A stretch of DNA of 64,000 bases from Betaproteobacteria bacterium (GTDB lineage Bacteria > Pseudomonadota > Gammaproteobacteria > Burkholderiales > UBA6910): contig JACPEG010000028.1 in assembly GCA_016183615.1 (NCBI GenBank), forward strand, positions 19,414 through 83,413, read 5' to 3'. Each line of letters begins with the position of its first letter. Position 1 is the first letter of the stretch. A program made the position numbers and the translations under genes. Positions 36,240-46,533 of the stretch are shown piece after piece. Below the pieces are notes generated by a model, which was not told the origin of the DNA, did no database searches, and worked only from the letters and a program-made list of their open reading frames with translations.

Positions 36240-36327
36240 GCAAGAGCCGGGCTTAACTTGCATACCTAACTACATGATGTTAATTTAGTTACCCTTGCTG
36301 AAACTTGCTGAAACTCCGGGGGGCGCT

Positions 36328-38829
36328 GTGCTCAAACTAGCGATTAAGACCTTGGTCATCACGGGGGCGCTGATGCTGCCGATGGCCGCCCATGGGACCG
36401 GCATGGGCAGGCTCACCGTGAATTCCGCCCTTGGTGAGCCCCTCAAGGCCGAAGTTGAGCTCCTTTCGGTAAAAAAGGATGAAATCCCGTCGGTCAGCGC
36501 GCGGGTCGCGACGCCGGAGCAGTTCAAGCAGGCGGGGCTGGATTTTGGCGCAATCCATTCCCGGCTGAAACTCAGCGTTGAAGTCCGCGCCGACGGTCAG
36601 CCCTATATCCGGATCATTTCGGACCAGCCGGTTCGGGAGCCGTTCGTCGCGTTGCTGGTGGAACTGTCCTGGTCTTCCGGACGACTGCTCCGCGAATACA
36701 CCTTCCTGCTGGATCCCCCGGGATTCGACGCCCAGAAGCCGCTTGCCCCGGTGGCCAAGCCTGCTGCCCCGGTAACGCCTCCGGTCGCGGTGGCGCCGGA
36801 GAAGCCCAAGGCGGGGGCGCCCGTCGCTGCGCCGGCCGGGGAACCCGCGGCAGCGCCGACGAGGCCGGAGGCGGCGCCCCGGGAACCTGCGGCCAACACT
36901 TACGGGCCGGTAAAGCGCGGCGACAATCTGTCCAGGATCGCCGTCGGAGTGAGACCCGAGGGCGTTAGCCTCGACCAGATGCTGGTGGCGTTGTACCGGG
37001 CCAACCGGGAGGCGTTCATGGGCAACAACATGAACCGCCTCAGGACGGGTCCGATCCTGCGCGTGCCGGATGCAAGCGAGCTCGCGAGCGTGGATGCGAA
37101 GGAGGCGCGCAGGGAAGTGCGGACCCAGGCCAGCGACTGGAACGCCTACAAGCAGAAGCTTGCCGCGGTGGCCGCAACCGGTGCGCCCGGCGCCCCGGCC
37201 CAGCAGATCGCGGCCGGAAAGATTACTACCGCGGTGGAAGACAAGGCCGCAGCCAGGGAGCCGGCGAAAGAGGTACTGAAACTCTCCAAGGGCGAGGCCC
37301 CGGGCGACAAAGCCGCCGGCGCCCGGGACGCCAAGGCGCTTCAAGCCCGGGTGCGCGCAATGGAAGAGGACGCTACCGCCAGGGACAAGGCGCTCAGGGA
37401 AGCCAAGGAGCGCATCGCGCTGCTGGAAAAGAACATCAAGGATATGCAGAAGCTGGCGGAGATCAAGAGCCAGCCTCTCGCGAAGGCCCAGGAGGCGGCC
37501 AAGCCCGTCCAACCGACGCCTGCGGCGCCAGCCGCCAAGCCGGAAGCACCGAAACCCGAGGCCGCGAAACCTGCGGAACCGGCAAAACCGGTCGAAGCGG
37601 CCAAACCCGCGGAAGCGCCGAAGCCCGAAGCCGCCAAGCCCGCCCCGCCGAAACCAACACCCAAGCCCGCGGCCGCGCCACCCCCGCCGCCGGAGAAATC
37701 GCTCATCGAGGAATTCCTCGACAACCCGATCTACATTGGCGTCATTGTCGTCGCGCTGCTGATCCTGGTCGGTGTTGGATTCCTCGCGCTTCGCAGGGAA
37801 AAAAAGGTTAGTGCCCCGGCGGTAGAAGCCGCGGAGGAAATGAAAACCATGATCGTGCCGGCGGCCGCGGCGGGAATAGCGGCCGCCCCGGGGCCCGCGG
37901 CCGAAGCGGAGGCCAGGGCAGCGCCTCCTTCCGAGGAAGTCGATCCCATCGCGGAAGCTGAGGTGTACCTCACCTACGGGCGCGACACCCAGGCCGAGGA
38001 AATCCTGAAGGATGCGCTTGCCAAGGATGCCTCGCGGGCCGAGGTCCAGGTGAAGCTGCTCGAAATCTATGCCAACCGCAAGGACAAGGCGGCGTGCGAG
38101 GCGGCGGCGAAGCGGTTCCAGGCGGCGGGCGGCGCCGGGCCGGTGTGGGAACGCGTCATCAACATGGGCATCGTCCTGGATCCCGCGAACCCGCTTTACG
38201 CAGGAGGCATTGCAGCGGCGCCCGCGCCACAAGCAGCGGAAGCGGCGGCCGAGGCCGCGGCCCCGGGAAAGGTGGACTTCGACTTCGATCTGGATCTGGG
38301 CGCGCCCGCTGCGGCTCCCCAGCCCGCGGCAGCCCCGGAAGCGCCGGCCAAGGCCGAGACTATGGCCATGGATTTCGACATTACTGCGCTGGGCGGCGAA
38401 GCGCCCGCGGCAGCGCCGGCTGCGGCTGCCCCGGCTCCCGCCGCGGAAGAGATCGTGTTCGACATCACCGTGCCGCCCGCCGCGGAGACGCCGGCGGCCG
38501 CTCCCGCGCCGGCCGAATCGTCGGCTGATGCCGGCATCGAGTTCAAGCTGGATACCGGCGACGCTGGCGCCGCCCCCGCTGCGCCCGCGGCGAGCGAGCT
38601 TTCGCTGGGAGATATCAGCCTTGACCTGGGCGAGCCCAGGGCCGCGCCCGGCGGAGACGGCGAGGGCCACGACGCCCACTGGCAGGAGGTGGCCACCAAG
38701 TTCGACCTGGCCAAGGCCTACCAGGAAATGGGGGACAAGGACGGAGCCCGGGAGATACTCCAGGAAGTCCTGCGCGAAGGCGACGCCCAGCAGCAGGAAG
38801 CAGCCAAGGCCCTTCTCGCCACGCTCTGA
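36328..38829 (+). CDS. fimV: FimV/HubP-type polar inner-membrane protein
   Basis: About 833 residues. In order: signal sequence, the FimV N-terminal domain (GRLTVNSALGEPLKAEVELL), a LysM-like peptidoglycan-binding segment near residue 190 (YGPVKRGDNLSRIAVGVRPE), a coiled coil near 340-385, a long Pro/Ala/Glu/Lys tract, one membrane helix (YIGVIVVALLILVGVGFLAL) and a cytoplasmic Ala/Pro-rich part. It ends with the conserved FimV C-terminal TPR domain (KFDLAKAYQEMGDKDGAREI). FimV/HubP proteins mark the cell pole for type IV pili and related systems. GTG 36328 has GGGGG upstream; TTG 36295 is a less likely start. Confidence 0.9.
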   Translation: MLKLAIKTLVITGALMLPMAAHGTGMGRLTVNSALGEPLKAEVELLSVKKDEIPSVSARVATPEQFKQAGLDFGAIHSRLKLSVEVRADGQPYIRIISDQPVREPFVALLVELSWSSGRLLREYTFLLDPPGFDAQKPLAPVAKPAAPVTPPVAVAPEKPKAGAPVAAPAGEPAAAPTRPEAAPREPAANTYGPVKRGDNLSRIAVGVRPEGVSLDQMLVALYRANREAFMGNNMNRLRTGPILRVPDASELASVDAKEARREVRTQASDWNAYKQKLAAVAATGAPGAPAQQIAAGKITTAVEDKAAAREPAKEVLKLSKGEAPGDKAAGARDAKALQARVRAMEEDATARDKALREAKERIALLEKNIKDMQKLAEIKSQPLAKAQEAAKPVQPTPAAPAAKPEAPKPEAAKPAEPAKPVEAAKPAEAPKPEAAKPAPPKPTPKPAAAPPPPPEKSLIEEFLDNPIYIGVIVVALLILVGVGFLALRREKKVSAPAVEAAEEMKTMIVPAAAAGIAAAPGPAAEAEARAAPPSEEVDPIAEAEVYLTYGRDTQAEEILKDALAKDASRAEVQVKLLEIYANRKDKAACEAAAKRFQAAGGAGPVWERVINMGIVLDPANPLYAGGIAAAPAPQAAEAAAEAAAPGKVDFDFDLDLGAPAAAPQPAAAPEAPAKAETMAMDFDITALGGEAPAAAPAAAAPAPAAEEIVFDITVPPAAETPAAAPAPAESSADAGIEFKLDTGDAGAAPAAPAASELSLGDISLDLGEPRAAPGGDGEGHDAHWQEVATKFDLAKAYQEMGDKDGAREILQEVLREGDAQQQEAAKALLATL

Positions 38830-38941
38830 GTCCAGTTCAGCCGGCACGATTGCCCCGCCGGGGATGGCGCCTTCCCTGGAGCCCTGGCCGGGATAACCGG
38901 AGCATTGACCGCGGGCAACCCCATTCTCACCCTCCGGACCC

Positions 38942-39571
38942 ATGGCTGACTCGTCGCCGGCACTGAACGCCGCGGGGCTGCATCCCGCAACCCGCATTGT
39001 CGCGTGGGTGATCCTGACGGCGGCCGCATCCCGGGCCGACCCTCCGGCACTGCTCGCGCTCGGCGCTGTCGCGCTGCTGCTTGCCCCCAGGGCGCCCTTC
39101 GCCCGACTGTTTGTGCGCAGCCGCTGGCTGCTGCTGTCGCTCGTCCTGGTGTTCGGGCTCGGCACTCCCGGCGAGCCCCTGGCCCCCCATCTCGGCATCT
39201 TCAGCCCCACCGCCGAGGGCGTCGCGGAGGGCGCGCTTCATGCGTGGCGGCTCACCTTCATCATGGCCTCGCTCACGCTGCTCGTGATTTCCATGCCGAC
39301 GGAAGAAATGCTGATCGGGCTGTATGTGCTCCTGCATCCGCTCAATGGGCCCGGCATGGGGGCGGAGCGCGTCGCGACCCGGCTGTGGCTCACGCTGCGG
39401 TACGCCCAGTCCGCTGAAAAACCTGCGCGCCTGACGGACTGGCTGGAGCGCGGCCTGGAAGCAGATCCTGCCGAGACCGGTTCGATGAACCTGGCCATTC
39501 CGCGCTTCCGGCTCGGCGATGCGGCCTTTGCCGGGGCCGCCCTGGTGCTCGCCGGCGCGCTGCTGGCCTGA
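38942..39571 (+). CDS. CbiQ/EcfT-like membrane protein
   Basis: A 209-residue protein with about five hydrophobic segments (ARIVAWVILTAAAS, LLALGAVALLLAP, WLLLSLVLVFGLG, FIMASLTLLVISM, and the C-terminus). The layout and HPATRIVAWV start resemble the transmembrane T component of energy-coupling-factor transporters. The Ala-Arg-Gly coupling motifs are not obvious and no ATPase or substrate-binding partner is nearby, so a transport role is only inferred. It occupies the slot between fimV and truA. Confidence 0.65.
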   Translation: MADSSPALNAAGLHPATRIVAWVILTAAASRADPPALLALGAVALLLAPRAPFARLFVRSRWLLLSLVLVFGLGTPGEPLAPHLGIFSPTAEGVAEGALHAWRLTFIMASLTLLVISMPTEEMLIGLYVLLHPLNGPGMGAERVATRLWLTLRYAQSAEKPARLTDWLERGLEADPAETGSMNLAIPRFRLGDAAFAGAALVLAGALLA

Positions 39572-39593
39572 CCCGGGCGGGTTACCCTCACCG

Positions 39594-40397
39594 ATGCGTA
39601 TTGCGCTCGGCCTGGAATACGACGGCAGCCGCTTTTGCGGCTGGCAAAGCCAGCCTTCCGGCTGCTCCGTGCAGGACGCGCTGGAAGCCGCGCTCTCTCG
39701 GATCGCCGGGAGCGATGTCCGGGTGACGAGCGCGGGGCGCACCGATTCCGGCGTGCATGCGCTGACCCAGGTGGTTCACTTCGACACTGGCGCGAATCGG
39801 CCGCTTTCGGCCTGGGTGCGCGGTGTGAATGCCCAGTTGCCCGGGAGCGTGGCCGCGCTGTGGGCGCGGGAGGTGGCCGCCGATTTCCACGCGCGGTTCA
39901 GCGCGCGCTCCCGCACCTATTATTATCTTCTCCTCAACCGGCCGGTCCGGCCGGGGCTCGGCCAGCGCCGGGTCGGCTGGTTTCACCTGCCCCTGGAACT
40001 GGAGCGTATGCAGGAGGCGGCGCGCCCGCTCCTCGGCAGCCACGACTTCAGCGCGTTCCGGGCGGCAGAATGCCAGGCGAAGTCGCCCGTGAAGGATCTC
40101 TACCGGGCCGATATCTCGCGCCAGGGCGAGCTGTTCGTGTTCGAGTTCCGGGCCAATGCCTTCCTGCACCACATGGTGCGCAATATCGTGGGCTGCCTGG
40201 TGTACGTCGGGAAGGGCAGGTACCCGGTGGAGTGGGTTCGCCAACTGCTCGAACAACGCGACCGTACCCTTGCGGCGCCGACCTTTGCCCCTGACGGGCT
40301 GTATCTTGCGGGGATAGAATACGACGCCGCCTGGGGCGTGCCCCGGGGGGAATTGGCGCTCAACGCCATTCCGGTTTATCAATGGGCTGCATCGTAA
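39594..40397 (+). CDS. truA: tRNA pseudouridine(38-40) synthase
   Basis: Modifies U38-40 in the tRNA anticodon arm. GRTDSGVHALTQVVHFD near residue 50 contains the catalytic aspartate, and LHHMVRNIVGCLVYVGKG near 190 is the second family motif. From ATG 39594 the product has 267 residues; the upstream extension in the same frame is not TruA-like. trpF starts 4 bp after it. Confidence 0.97.
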   Translation: MRIALGLEYDGSRFCGWQSQPSGCSVQDALEAALSRIAGSDVRVTSAGRTDSGVHALTQVVHFDTGANRPLSAWVRGVNAQLPGSVAALWAREVAADFHARFSARSRTYYYLLLNRPVRPGLGQRRVGWFHLPLELERMQEAARPLLGSHDFSAFRAAECQAKSPVKDLYRADISRQGELFVFEFRANAFLHHMVRNIVGCLVYVGKGRYPVEWVRQLLEQRDRTLAAPTFAPDGLYLAGIEYDAAWGVPRGELALNAIPVYQWAAS

Positions 40398-40401
40398 GGC
40401 G

Positions 40402-41034
40402 ATGACTCGGGTAAAGATCTGCGGCATTACGCGAATCGAAGATGGCCTTGCCGCCGCCGAAAGCGGTGCGGACGCCATCGGGCTCGTGTTCTGGCCGAAG
40501 AGCCCGCGTTTCGTGACGCCGGACCGGGCGCGAGGCGTGGCGGAGCGACTGCCTCCCCTGGTTACGGTGGTAGGGGTGTACGTGGACCCGGCGCCGGGGG
40601 ACGTGGAGGACTCGATCGCCGCCGCGAAGCTCGATCTGCTGCAGTTTCACGGCGAGGAGCCGCCGGATTTCTGCCGCCGTTTCGGCAGGCCTTACCTGAA
40701 GGCGGTGCGGGTCAGGCCGGGGCTGGATTTGCTACAATACGCATCCCGTTATCGGGAAGCGCGGGGCCTGCTGCTCGACACCTTCGTCGACGGCACGGTG
40801 GGCGGGACCGGGATCGAGTTCGACTGGGGCCTGATCCCGCGCGAGCTGCCGCTGCCGGTCATTCTGTCCGGAGGACTCAACGCCGGCAACGTGGCCCGGG
40901 CGATCGAGCGGGTGCGGCCCTGGGGCGTGGACGTTTCGAGCGGCGTCGAGGCATCCAAGGGCATCAAGGATCCCCGAAAGATCGCCGAATTCATGCGAGG
41001 AGTGCGCGGTGCGGATGTACGATCTTCCCGATAA
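40402..41034 (+). CDS. trpF: Phosphoribosylanthranilate isomerase
   Basis: A 210-residue TIM barrel in tryptophan synthesis. Signatures are [20 protein letters not shown] near residue 5, [16 protein letters not shown] near 75 and [13 protein letters not shown] near 180. TAAGG overlaps the truA stop and serves as ribosome site. The 3' end overlaps trpB by 26 bp. Confidence 0.97.
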   Translation: MTRVKICGITRIEDGLAAAESGADAIGLVFWPKSPRFVTPDRARGVAERLPPLVTVVGVYVDPAPGDVEDSIAAAKLDLLQFHGEEPPDFCRRFGRPYLKAVRVRPGLDLLQYASRYREARGLLLDTFVDGTVGGTGIEFDWGLIPRELPLPVILSGGLNAGNVARAIERVRPWGVDVSSGVEASKGIKDPRKIAEFMRGVRGADVRSSR

Positions 41035-42208
41035 GAGCGGTCACTTCGGCCCCTACGGCGGCGTGTTCGTGGCCGAGACCCTGATCGCGGCCCTCGACGA
41101 GTTGCGCACCCAGTACCAGCGCTATCGCGACGATGCCGAGTTCCAGGCCGAGTTCGCCGATGAGCTCAAGCACTACGTGGGGCGCCCCAGTCCGATCTTC
41201 CGCGCCAAGCGCTGGTCCGCGCACCTGGGCGGCGCCCAGATTCTCCTGAAACGCGAAGACCTCAACCATACCGGCGCTCACAAGATCAACAACACTGTCG
41301 GGCAGGCGCTGCTCGCCCGCCGCATGGGTAAACCCCGGGTGATCGCCGAAACCGGCGCCGGGCAGCACGGGGTTGCCGCTGCCACCGTTGCGGCCCGCTA
41401 CGGCATGGAGTGCGTGGTGTACATGGGCTCCGAGGACGTGAAGCGCCAGGCCACCAACGTCTACCGCATGAAGCTGCTGGGCGCCAGGGTGGTGCCGGTG
41501 GAGAGCGGCTCCAGGACCCTCAAGGATGCGCTCAACGAGGCCATGCGCGACTGGGTCACCAACGTCGAGAACACCTTCTACATCATCGGCACCGTGGCCG
41601 GTCCCCATCCCTATCCCATGATGGTGCGCGATTTCCAGGCCATCATCGGCCGCGAGGCCAAGGTCCAGATGCAGGAGGAATATGGGCGCCAGCCGGATGC
41701 GCTGGTGGCGTGCGTGGGGGGCGGGTCGAACGCCATCGGCCTGTTCTATCCCTACATCGACGACAAGGACGTGCGCATGATCGGCGTCGAGGCGGCGGGC
41801 CATGGCATCCCGAGCGGCCAGCACGCGGCGACCCTGTGCGCGGGGCGTCCCGGCGTGCTGCACGGCAACCGCACCTACCTCATCCAGGACGCCAATGGCC
41901 AGATCCTGGAGACCCATTCCATCTCCGCAGGCCTCGATTACCCGGGCGTCGGACCCGAGCATGCCTGGCTCAAGGACAGCGGCCGCGCCGAGTATGTGGC
42001 GGCCACCGACGACGAGGCGCTGGCCGCATTTCACGCCCTGTGCCGCTTCGAGGGCATCATGCCGGCCCTGGAGTCGAGCCACGCGCTTGCCCATGCCGCG
42101 AAACTCGCCCCCCAGATGGAGAAGGATCAGCTGATCCTGGTGAACCTCTCGGGCCGCGGCGACAAGGACATGAATACCGTGGCCCAGGCGTCGGGAATTA
42201 CGTTCTAG
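41009..42208 (+). CDS. trpB: Tryptophan synthase beta chain
   Basis: A 399-residue PLP enzyme joining indole and serine. The PLP lysine is in [15 protein letters not shown] near residue 92 and the phosphate loop in [12 protein letters not shown] near 235. The start is GTG 41009 or ATG 41015, both served by GAGGAG upstream and both inside trpF, implying coupled translation. Confidence 0.97.
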   Translation: MRMYDLPDKSGHFGPYGGVFVAETLIAALDELRTQYQRYRDDAEFQAEFADELKHYVGRPSPIFRAKRWSAHLGGAQILLKREDLNHTGAHKINNTVGQALLARRMGKPRVIAETGAGQHGVAAATVAARYGMECVVYMGSEDVKRQATNVYRMKLLGARVVPVESGSRTLKDALNEAMRDWVTNVENTFYIIGTVAGPHPYPMMVRDFQAIIGREAKVQMQEEYGRQPDALVACVGGGSNAIGLFYPYIDDKDVRMIGVEAAGHGIPSGQHAATLCAGRPGVLHGNRTYLIQDANGQILETHSISAGLDYPGVGPEHAWLKDSGRAEYVAATDDEALAAFHALCRFEGIMPALESSHALAHAAKLAPQMEKDQLILVNLSGRGDKDMNTVAQASGITF

Positions 42209-42212
42209 CGAC

Positions 42213-43013
42213 ATGTCGCGCATCGAAGCCAAATTCGAATCCCTGCGCAAGCAGAACCGCAAGGCGCTCATCGCCTTCATCACGGCGGGCGATCCCGAGC
42301 CTGCCGCGACGGTTCCGTTGATGCACGCCCTGAGCAAGGCCGGTGCCGACATCATCGAGCTGGGCGTTCCGTTTTCCGATCCCATGGCCGATGGGCCCAC
42401 CATCCAGCGCTCCTCGGAGCGGGCATTGAAGCACGGCGTGGGGCTCAGGGACATCCTCGCCATGGTGCGGGAGTTCCGCAGAACCAACGGCGAGACGCCG
42501 GTGGTGCTCATGGGCTACGACAATCCGGTCGAAGCCATGGGCTACGAAACGTTCGCCGCCGAGGCGAAGGGGGCCGGCGTGGACGGCGTGCTCACGGTGG
42601 ATTGCCCGCCTGAAGAAAGCTCCGAACTGGTGCGCCACCTTGCCGCCCAGGGACTGGACCCGATCTTCCTGCTCTCCCCCACGACGCCGCCGGCGCGGGT
42701 GGAAAAGGTGGCGAAATACGCGCGCGGATTCGTTTATTACGTGTCTCTCAAGGGCGTGACTGGCGCCGCTCACCTGGACCTCTCGGAGCTTTCCGGCAAG
42801 CTGCCCCAGCTCCGCACGCGCCTCGGGCTTCCGGTGGGCGTGGGGTTCGGCATCCGCGATGGCGCAACCGCCCAGGCGGTGGCGAAGCTGGCCGATGCGG
42901 TGGTGGTGGGCAGCCGCATCGTCGAGGAGATCGAGCGCTCGGCAAGGGAGCGCGTGGTGGACAACGTGACGGCGCTGGTTTCGGGCCTGCGGGCCGCGGT
43001 GGACGCGGCCTGA
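42213..43013 (+). CDS. trpA: Tryptophan synthase alpha chain
   Basis: A 266-residue TIM barrel cleaving indole-3-glycerol phosphate. [16 protein letters not shown] near residue 50 contains catalytic and loop residues, and [15 protein letters not shown] near 210 binds phosphate. It begins 4 bp after trpB. Confidence 0.97.
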   Translation: MSRIEAKFESLRKQNRKALIAFITAGDPEPAATVPLMHALSKAGADIIELGVPFSDPMADGPTIQRSSERALKHGVGLRDILAMVREFRRTNGETPVVLMGYDNPVEAMGYETFAAEAKGAGVDGVLTVDCPPEESSELVRHLAAQGLDPIFLLSPTTPPARVEKVAKYARGFVYYVSLKGVTGAAHLDLSELSGKLPQLRTRLGLPVGVGFGIRDGATAQAVAKLADAVVVGSRIVEEIERSARERVVDNVTALVSGLRAAVDAA

Positions 43014-43043
43014 GGGTCGCGGCAGGCGAATCGGGACGGTCCC

Positions 43044-43910
43044 ATGAGCTGGTTCCAGAAGCTCCTTCCCCCCAAGATCAAGCGCAAGGACGCCGGCGCC
43101 AAGAAGGTGGTGCCGGAGGGCCTGTGGAGCAAGTGCCCCGCCTGCGAGGCCGTGCTCTACTACTCGGACCTTGAGAAAAACTTCAACGTCTGTCCCAAGT
43201 GCGGTCACCACAACCGCGTCTCGGCGCGCGAGCGCATCGATCAGCTGCTCGACCCGGAGGGCCGCTACGAGATCGGCTCGGAGATCCTGGCCGTGGACAG
43301 CCTGAAATTCAAGGACAGCAAGCGCTATCCCGAGCGCCTGGAGCAGGGCAGGGCCGAATCGGGCGAGGACGAGGCGCTGGTGGTGGTGCAGGGAAGCATC
43401 AAGACCATTCCGCTGGTGATTGCGGCCTTCGAGTTCAAGTTCATGGGGGGCTCCATGGGCTCGGTGGTCGGCGAGCGCTTCGTGCGCGGGGTGCAGATCT
43501 GCGTCGAGCAGGCGCTGCCTTTCGTCTGCGTCACCGCGAGCGGCGGCGCCCGCATGCAGGAGAGCCTGTTCTCCCTGATGCAGATGGCCAAGACCTGCGC
43601 CGCGCTCACCCAGCTCGCCGAGACCCGGCAGCCCTTCATCCCGGTGCTCACCGATCCCACCATGGGCGGGGTGTCGGCAAGCTTTGCCATGATCGGCGAC
43701 GTGGTGATCGCCGAGCCGGGGGCGCTGATCGGCTTCGCCGGCCCGCGGGTGATCGAGCAGACCGTGCGCCAGACCCTGCCCGAGGGCTTCCAGCGCGCCG
43801 AGTTCCTGCTCGAGCACGGAGCCGTGGACCTGATCGTGGACCGCCGGCAGCTGCGCGACCGGCTCGCCAATCTCATCACGCTGCTTACCCGCCAGCCGGC
43901 CGCGGCATGA
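43044..43910 (+). CDS. accD: Acetyl-CoA carboxylase carboxyltransferase beta subunit
   Basis: A 288-residue subunit that, with AccA, makes malonyl-CoA. An N-terminal zinc ribbon ([11 protein letters not shown] ... [10 protein letters not shown]) precedes the crotonase-fold domain ([37 protein letters not shown]). Position between trpA and folC is as in other Betaproteobacteria. Confidence 0.97.
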   Translation: MSWFQKLLPPKIKRKDAGAKKVVPEGLWSKCPACEAVLYYSDLEKNFNVCPKCGHHNRVSARERIDQLLDPEGRYEIGSEILAVDSLKFKDSKRYPERLEQGRAESGEDEALVVVQGSIKTIPLVIAAFEFKFMGGSMGSVVGERFVRGVQICVEQALPFVCVTASGGARMQESLFSLMQMAKTCAALTQLAETRQPFIPVLTDPTMGGVSASFAMIGDVVIAEPGALIGFAGPRVIEQTVRQTLPEGFQRAEFLLEHGAVDLIVDRRQLRDRLANLITLLTRQPAAA

Positions 43911-43971
43911 GCCGCCGGTTTCGAATCGGCGGTTCGGCGATCCGGTCGCGACGCCGCCGAGCCAGCTGATC

Positions 43972-45300
43972 ATGCACCCCGATTCCCGCGAACCCGATTT
44001 CGAAACCCTCGATGGGTGGCTCCGGTATCTGGAGCGGGTCCATCCGCGCTCCATCGAGATGGGGCTGGAGCGGGTGAAACGGGTGAAAGACGCCCTGCGT
44101 TTGAACCCCGGCTTCCCGGTCATTGTGGTGGGCGGCACCAACGGCAAGGGCTCGGTATGCACCATGCTGGAGGCGATTCTGTCCCGCGCCGGCTACCGGG
44201 TGGCGTGCTACACCTCGCCACACCTGCTGCGCTACAACGAGCGGGTGCGGATCAACCGCTGCGAGGCCACCGACGCGGCGCTGTGCGGGGCGTTCGCCGC
44301 GGTCGAGGCGGCGCGCGCCGGAATTCCCCTCACCTATTTCGAATTCGGCACCCTGGCCGCGATGCAGATGTTCGTCCAGGACGGAGTCGAAGCCGCCATT
44401 CTGGAGGTGGGCCTCGGCGGACGGCTGGATGCGGTCAATGCGTTCGACAACGACTGCGCGGTGATCACCAGCGTTGCCCTCGACCACATGGATTACCTGG
44501 GGCACACGCGGGAGGCAATCGGCTTCGAGAAGGCGGGCACCTTCCGGCGCGGGAAGGCGGCCGTATGCGGCGACCCGAATCCGCCCGAGACCGTTCATCA
44601 GCATGCGGAGGACCTGGGCTGCGATCTGCTGCAGATCGGCAGCGACTACGGTTACTCCGCAGAGAAACTGCAATGGGATTACTGGAGCCGGTACAGCAAG
44701 CGCCATGGACTTCCCCCTCCGGCGCTGCGCGGGGCCTACCAGCTGCAAAACGCCGCCACGGTGCTGGCCGTGCTCGACGAACTGGCGGACAGGCTCCCGG
44801 TCGCGATGGGCGACGTGCGCGCGGGATTGCTGGAGGCGGAGCTGCCGGCGCGGTTCCAGGTCCTGCCGGGCCGCCCGGCAGTGGTGCTCGACGTGGCTCA
44901 CAACCCCCATGCAGCGGCGGGGCTTGCCTCCAACCTCGCTGCCATGGGGTTCTACCGCGCCACTTACGCGGTGTTCGCCATGCTCCGGGACAAGGACGCC
45001 GCGGGCGTGATCCACGCCGTGAAGGACCGGGTGGACTTCTGGATGGTGGCGGGACTCGCCGGAGACCGCGGCGCCGGCGCCCGGGAGACGGCTGATGCGC
45101 TGGGTGCCGCCGGCGTCCCTGCCGGGGCGGTGCGCACCTTCGGCACGCCCGCCGAAGCTTACGCCGCCGCCTGCATTGAGGCGGGCGAAAATGATAGAAT
45201 AATCGTTTTTGGTTCCTTCCACACCGTCGCCGACGTTCTTCGGGAGCGGGAGCGGCGGACAGGCGGAAAAACGAGGCATGGCGAGAGCCGTCAGCGATGA
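43972..45300 (+). CDS. folC: Dihydrofolate synthase / folylpolyglutamate synthase
   Basis: A 442-residue Mur-ligase-like enzyme adding glutamate to dihydropteroate and folates. The P-loop is VVGGTNGKGSVCTMLE near residue 50, followed by YTSPHLLRYNERVRIN and the EVGLGGRLDAVN segment. It overlaps the SPOR-domain gene by 23 bp. Confidence 0.96.
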   Translation: MHPDSREPDFETLDGWLRYLERVHPRSIEMGLERVKRVKDALRLNPGFPVIVVGGTNGKGSVCTMLEAILSRAGYRVACYTSPHLLRYNERVRINRCEATDAALCGAFAAVEAARAGIPLTYFEFGTLAAMQMFVQDGVEAAILEVGLGGRLDAVNAFDNDCAVITSVALDHMDYLGHTREAIGFEKAGTFRRGKAAVCGDPNPPETVHQHAEDLGCDLLQIGSDYGYSAEKLQWDYWSRYSKRHGLPPPALRGAYQLQNAATVLAVLDELADRLPVAMGDVRAGLLEAELPARFQVLPGRPAVVLDVAHNPHAAAGLASNLAAMGFYRATYAVFAMLRDKDAAGVIHAVKDRVDFWMVAGLAGDRGAGARETADALGAAGVPAGAVRTFGTPAEAYAAACIEAGENDRIIVFGSFHTVADVLRERERRTGGKTRHGESRQR

Positions 45301-45928
45301 GGAATTGCAGCTCCGCAAGCGCGCCCGAAGGCGGCTGATCGGGGCGATCGGTCTGGTCACGCTGGTCGCGGTGTTTCTGCCCATGGTGCTCGATAGCGAG
45401 CCAAAGCAGGTCGCCCAGGACATCGCCATCACCATTCCCGCGAAGGATCAGGCGGGCGCCTTCAGCTCCAGGGTGGTTCCGCTTCAGCAAGCGCCCGCCG
45501 AGCCGGCCCCCACGGCCCAGCCCGAGCCCCCCCTGGCGCCCCCGGTCCCGGCGCCCGCGGAGCCGGCGAAACCGGCTCCGTCCGGAGTTGCCGAAACTCC
45601 CGGAGCGGCTGCCAAGCCGGCGCCGGAACCCAGGCCCGAGACCGAACCCAAACCCAAACGCAAACCGGAGGTGAAGGCGGAGGCCCAATCCGCCGCACCC
45701 GGCGGGTACGTGGTGCAGCTCGGCGCATTTTCCAACCCCGCCAACGTGAAGCAGCTCCAGGAGAGGCTTTCCGCCAACGGCATCAAGTCCTATACTGAGG
45801 TTCTGAAATCCGACAAGGGTGACAGGACCCGGGTGCGGGCCGGGCCGTTTTCCACACGGGAGGCGGCGGAGAAGGCCAACGACAAACTGAAAAAAATGGG
45901 CCTGAACGGCATCGTGGCGCCGAGGTGA
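45278..45928 (+). CDS. dedD: SPOR-domain cell-division protein (DedD-like)
   Basis: A 216-residue protein with a cytoplasmic N-terminus, one membrane helix (LIGAIGLVTLVAVFLPMV), a Pro/Ala/Glu-rich periplasmic linker and a C-terminal SPOR domain (GGYVVQLGAFSNPANVKQLQ) that binds denuded septal peptidoglycan. ATG 45278 gives the usual short N-terminus; the open frame to 45209 is inside folC. Confidence 0.9.
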   Translation: MARAVSDEELQLRKRARRRLIGAIGLVTLVAVFLPMVLDSEPKQVAQDIAITIPAKDQAGAFSSRVVPLQQAPAEPAPTAQPEPPLAPPVPAPAEPAKPAPSGVAETPGAAAKPAPEPRPETEPKPKRKPEVKAEAQSAAPGGYVVQLGAFSNPANVKQLQERLSANGIKSYTEVLKSDKGDRTRVRAGPFSTREAAEKANDKLKKMGLNGIVAPR

Positions 45929-46018
45929 GGATTGAGGAATGAGGATTGTGGATTGCAGGCCGCGGCGGCGCGCCGCCGGCTCTCCAGTCTTCAACCCTGA
46001 TCCTCGATCCTCGAACCT
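45927..46018. repeat. GAGGATTG short-period inverted repeat
   Basis: The left arm has GAGGATTG-type units every 8-9 bp (from 45927), with complementary ATCCTC-type units at about 45998-46012. A GC-only palindrome (45959-45980) sits in the middle. It fills the dedD-cvpA gap and overlaps the dedD stop. Confidence 0.6.
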
Positions 46019-46027
46019 GACGTCTAG

Positions 46028-46519
46028 ATGACGTTTTTTGATTACGCCGTGCTCCTGATAGTCGGTATTTCGATCCTGCTGAGCGTGATCCGCGGCCTGG
46101 TGCGGGAAGTACTGGCGCTGCTCGCGTGGCTCGTTGCCTTCGGAGTGGCCAGCCTGTTTGCCGCGGGAGCGGCTCCGTTTCTCGACGGGCTTATCGCCAG
46201 CGCCCAGCTCCGGGTGCTCACCGCCTTCCTGATCCTGTTCTTCGTTACCCTGATCGGGATGAGCCTTCTGGCACTGCTCGTGTCGAAGATGGTGAGCGCC
46301 GCAGGACTGGGAGTCCTGGACCGCGGCCTGGGCGCCCTGTTCGGCCTGGCGCGAGGCCTGATCATCGTGCTGGTCGCGGTGCTCGCGGCCGGGCTGACAC
46401 CGGCGCCCCGACAGCCCGAGTGGCGCAATGCGATGCTCTCCGCACCGCTGGAAGCGGCGGCGCTCAGCATCAAGCCCTGGCTGCCGGAAGGCCTTTCGAA
46501 GCGGATTCGATACGACTGA
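46028..46519 (+). CDS. cvpA: CvpA family membrane protein
   Basis: A 163-residue protein with four membrane helices ([73 protein letters not shown]). CvpA homologues are needed for colicin V export and envelope homeostasis; the mechanism is not settled. It sits 14 bp before purF, as in E. coli. Confidence 0.93.
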   Translation: MTFFDYAVLLIVGISILLSVIRGLVREVLALLAWLVAFGVASLFAAGAAPFLDGLIASAQLRVLTAFLILFFVTLIGMSLLALLVSKMVSAAGLGVLDRGLGALFGLARGLIIVLVAVLAAGLTPAPRQPEWRNAMLSAPLEAAALSIKPWLPEGLSKRIRYD

Positions 46520-46533
46520 CCCACAGGTGCCCT

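Noticed and set aside
36337..39210. 957-codon minus-strand ORF opposite fimV
   Set aside because: Composition is Arg/Gly-dominated low complexity created by the Ala/Pro-rich FimV codons; no start or family evidence.
42198..44165. 655-codon minus-strand ORF across trpA and accD
   Set aside because: The sense strand carries two unambiguous conserved genes, and the antisense product is His/Arg/Gly-rich without homology.
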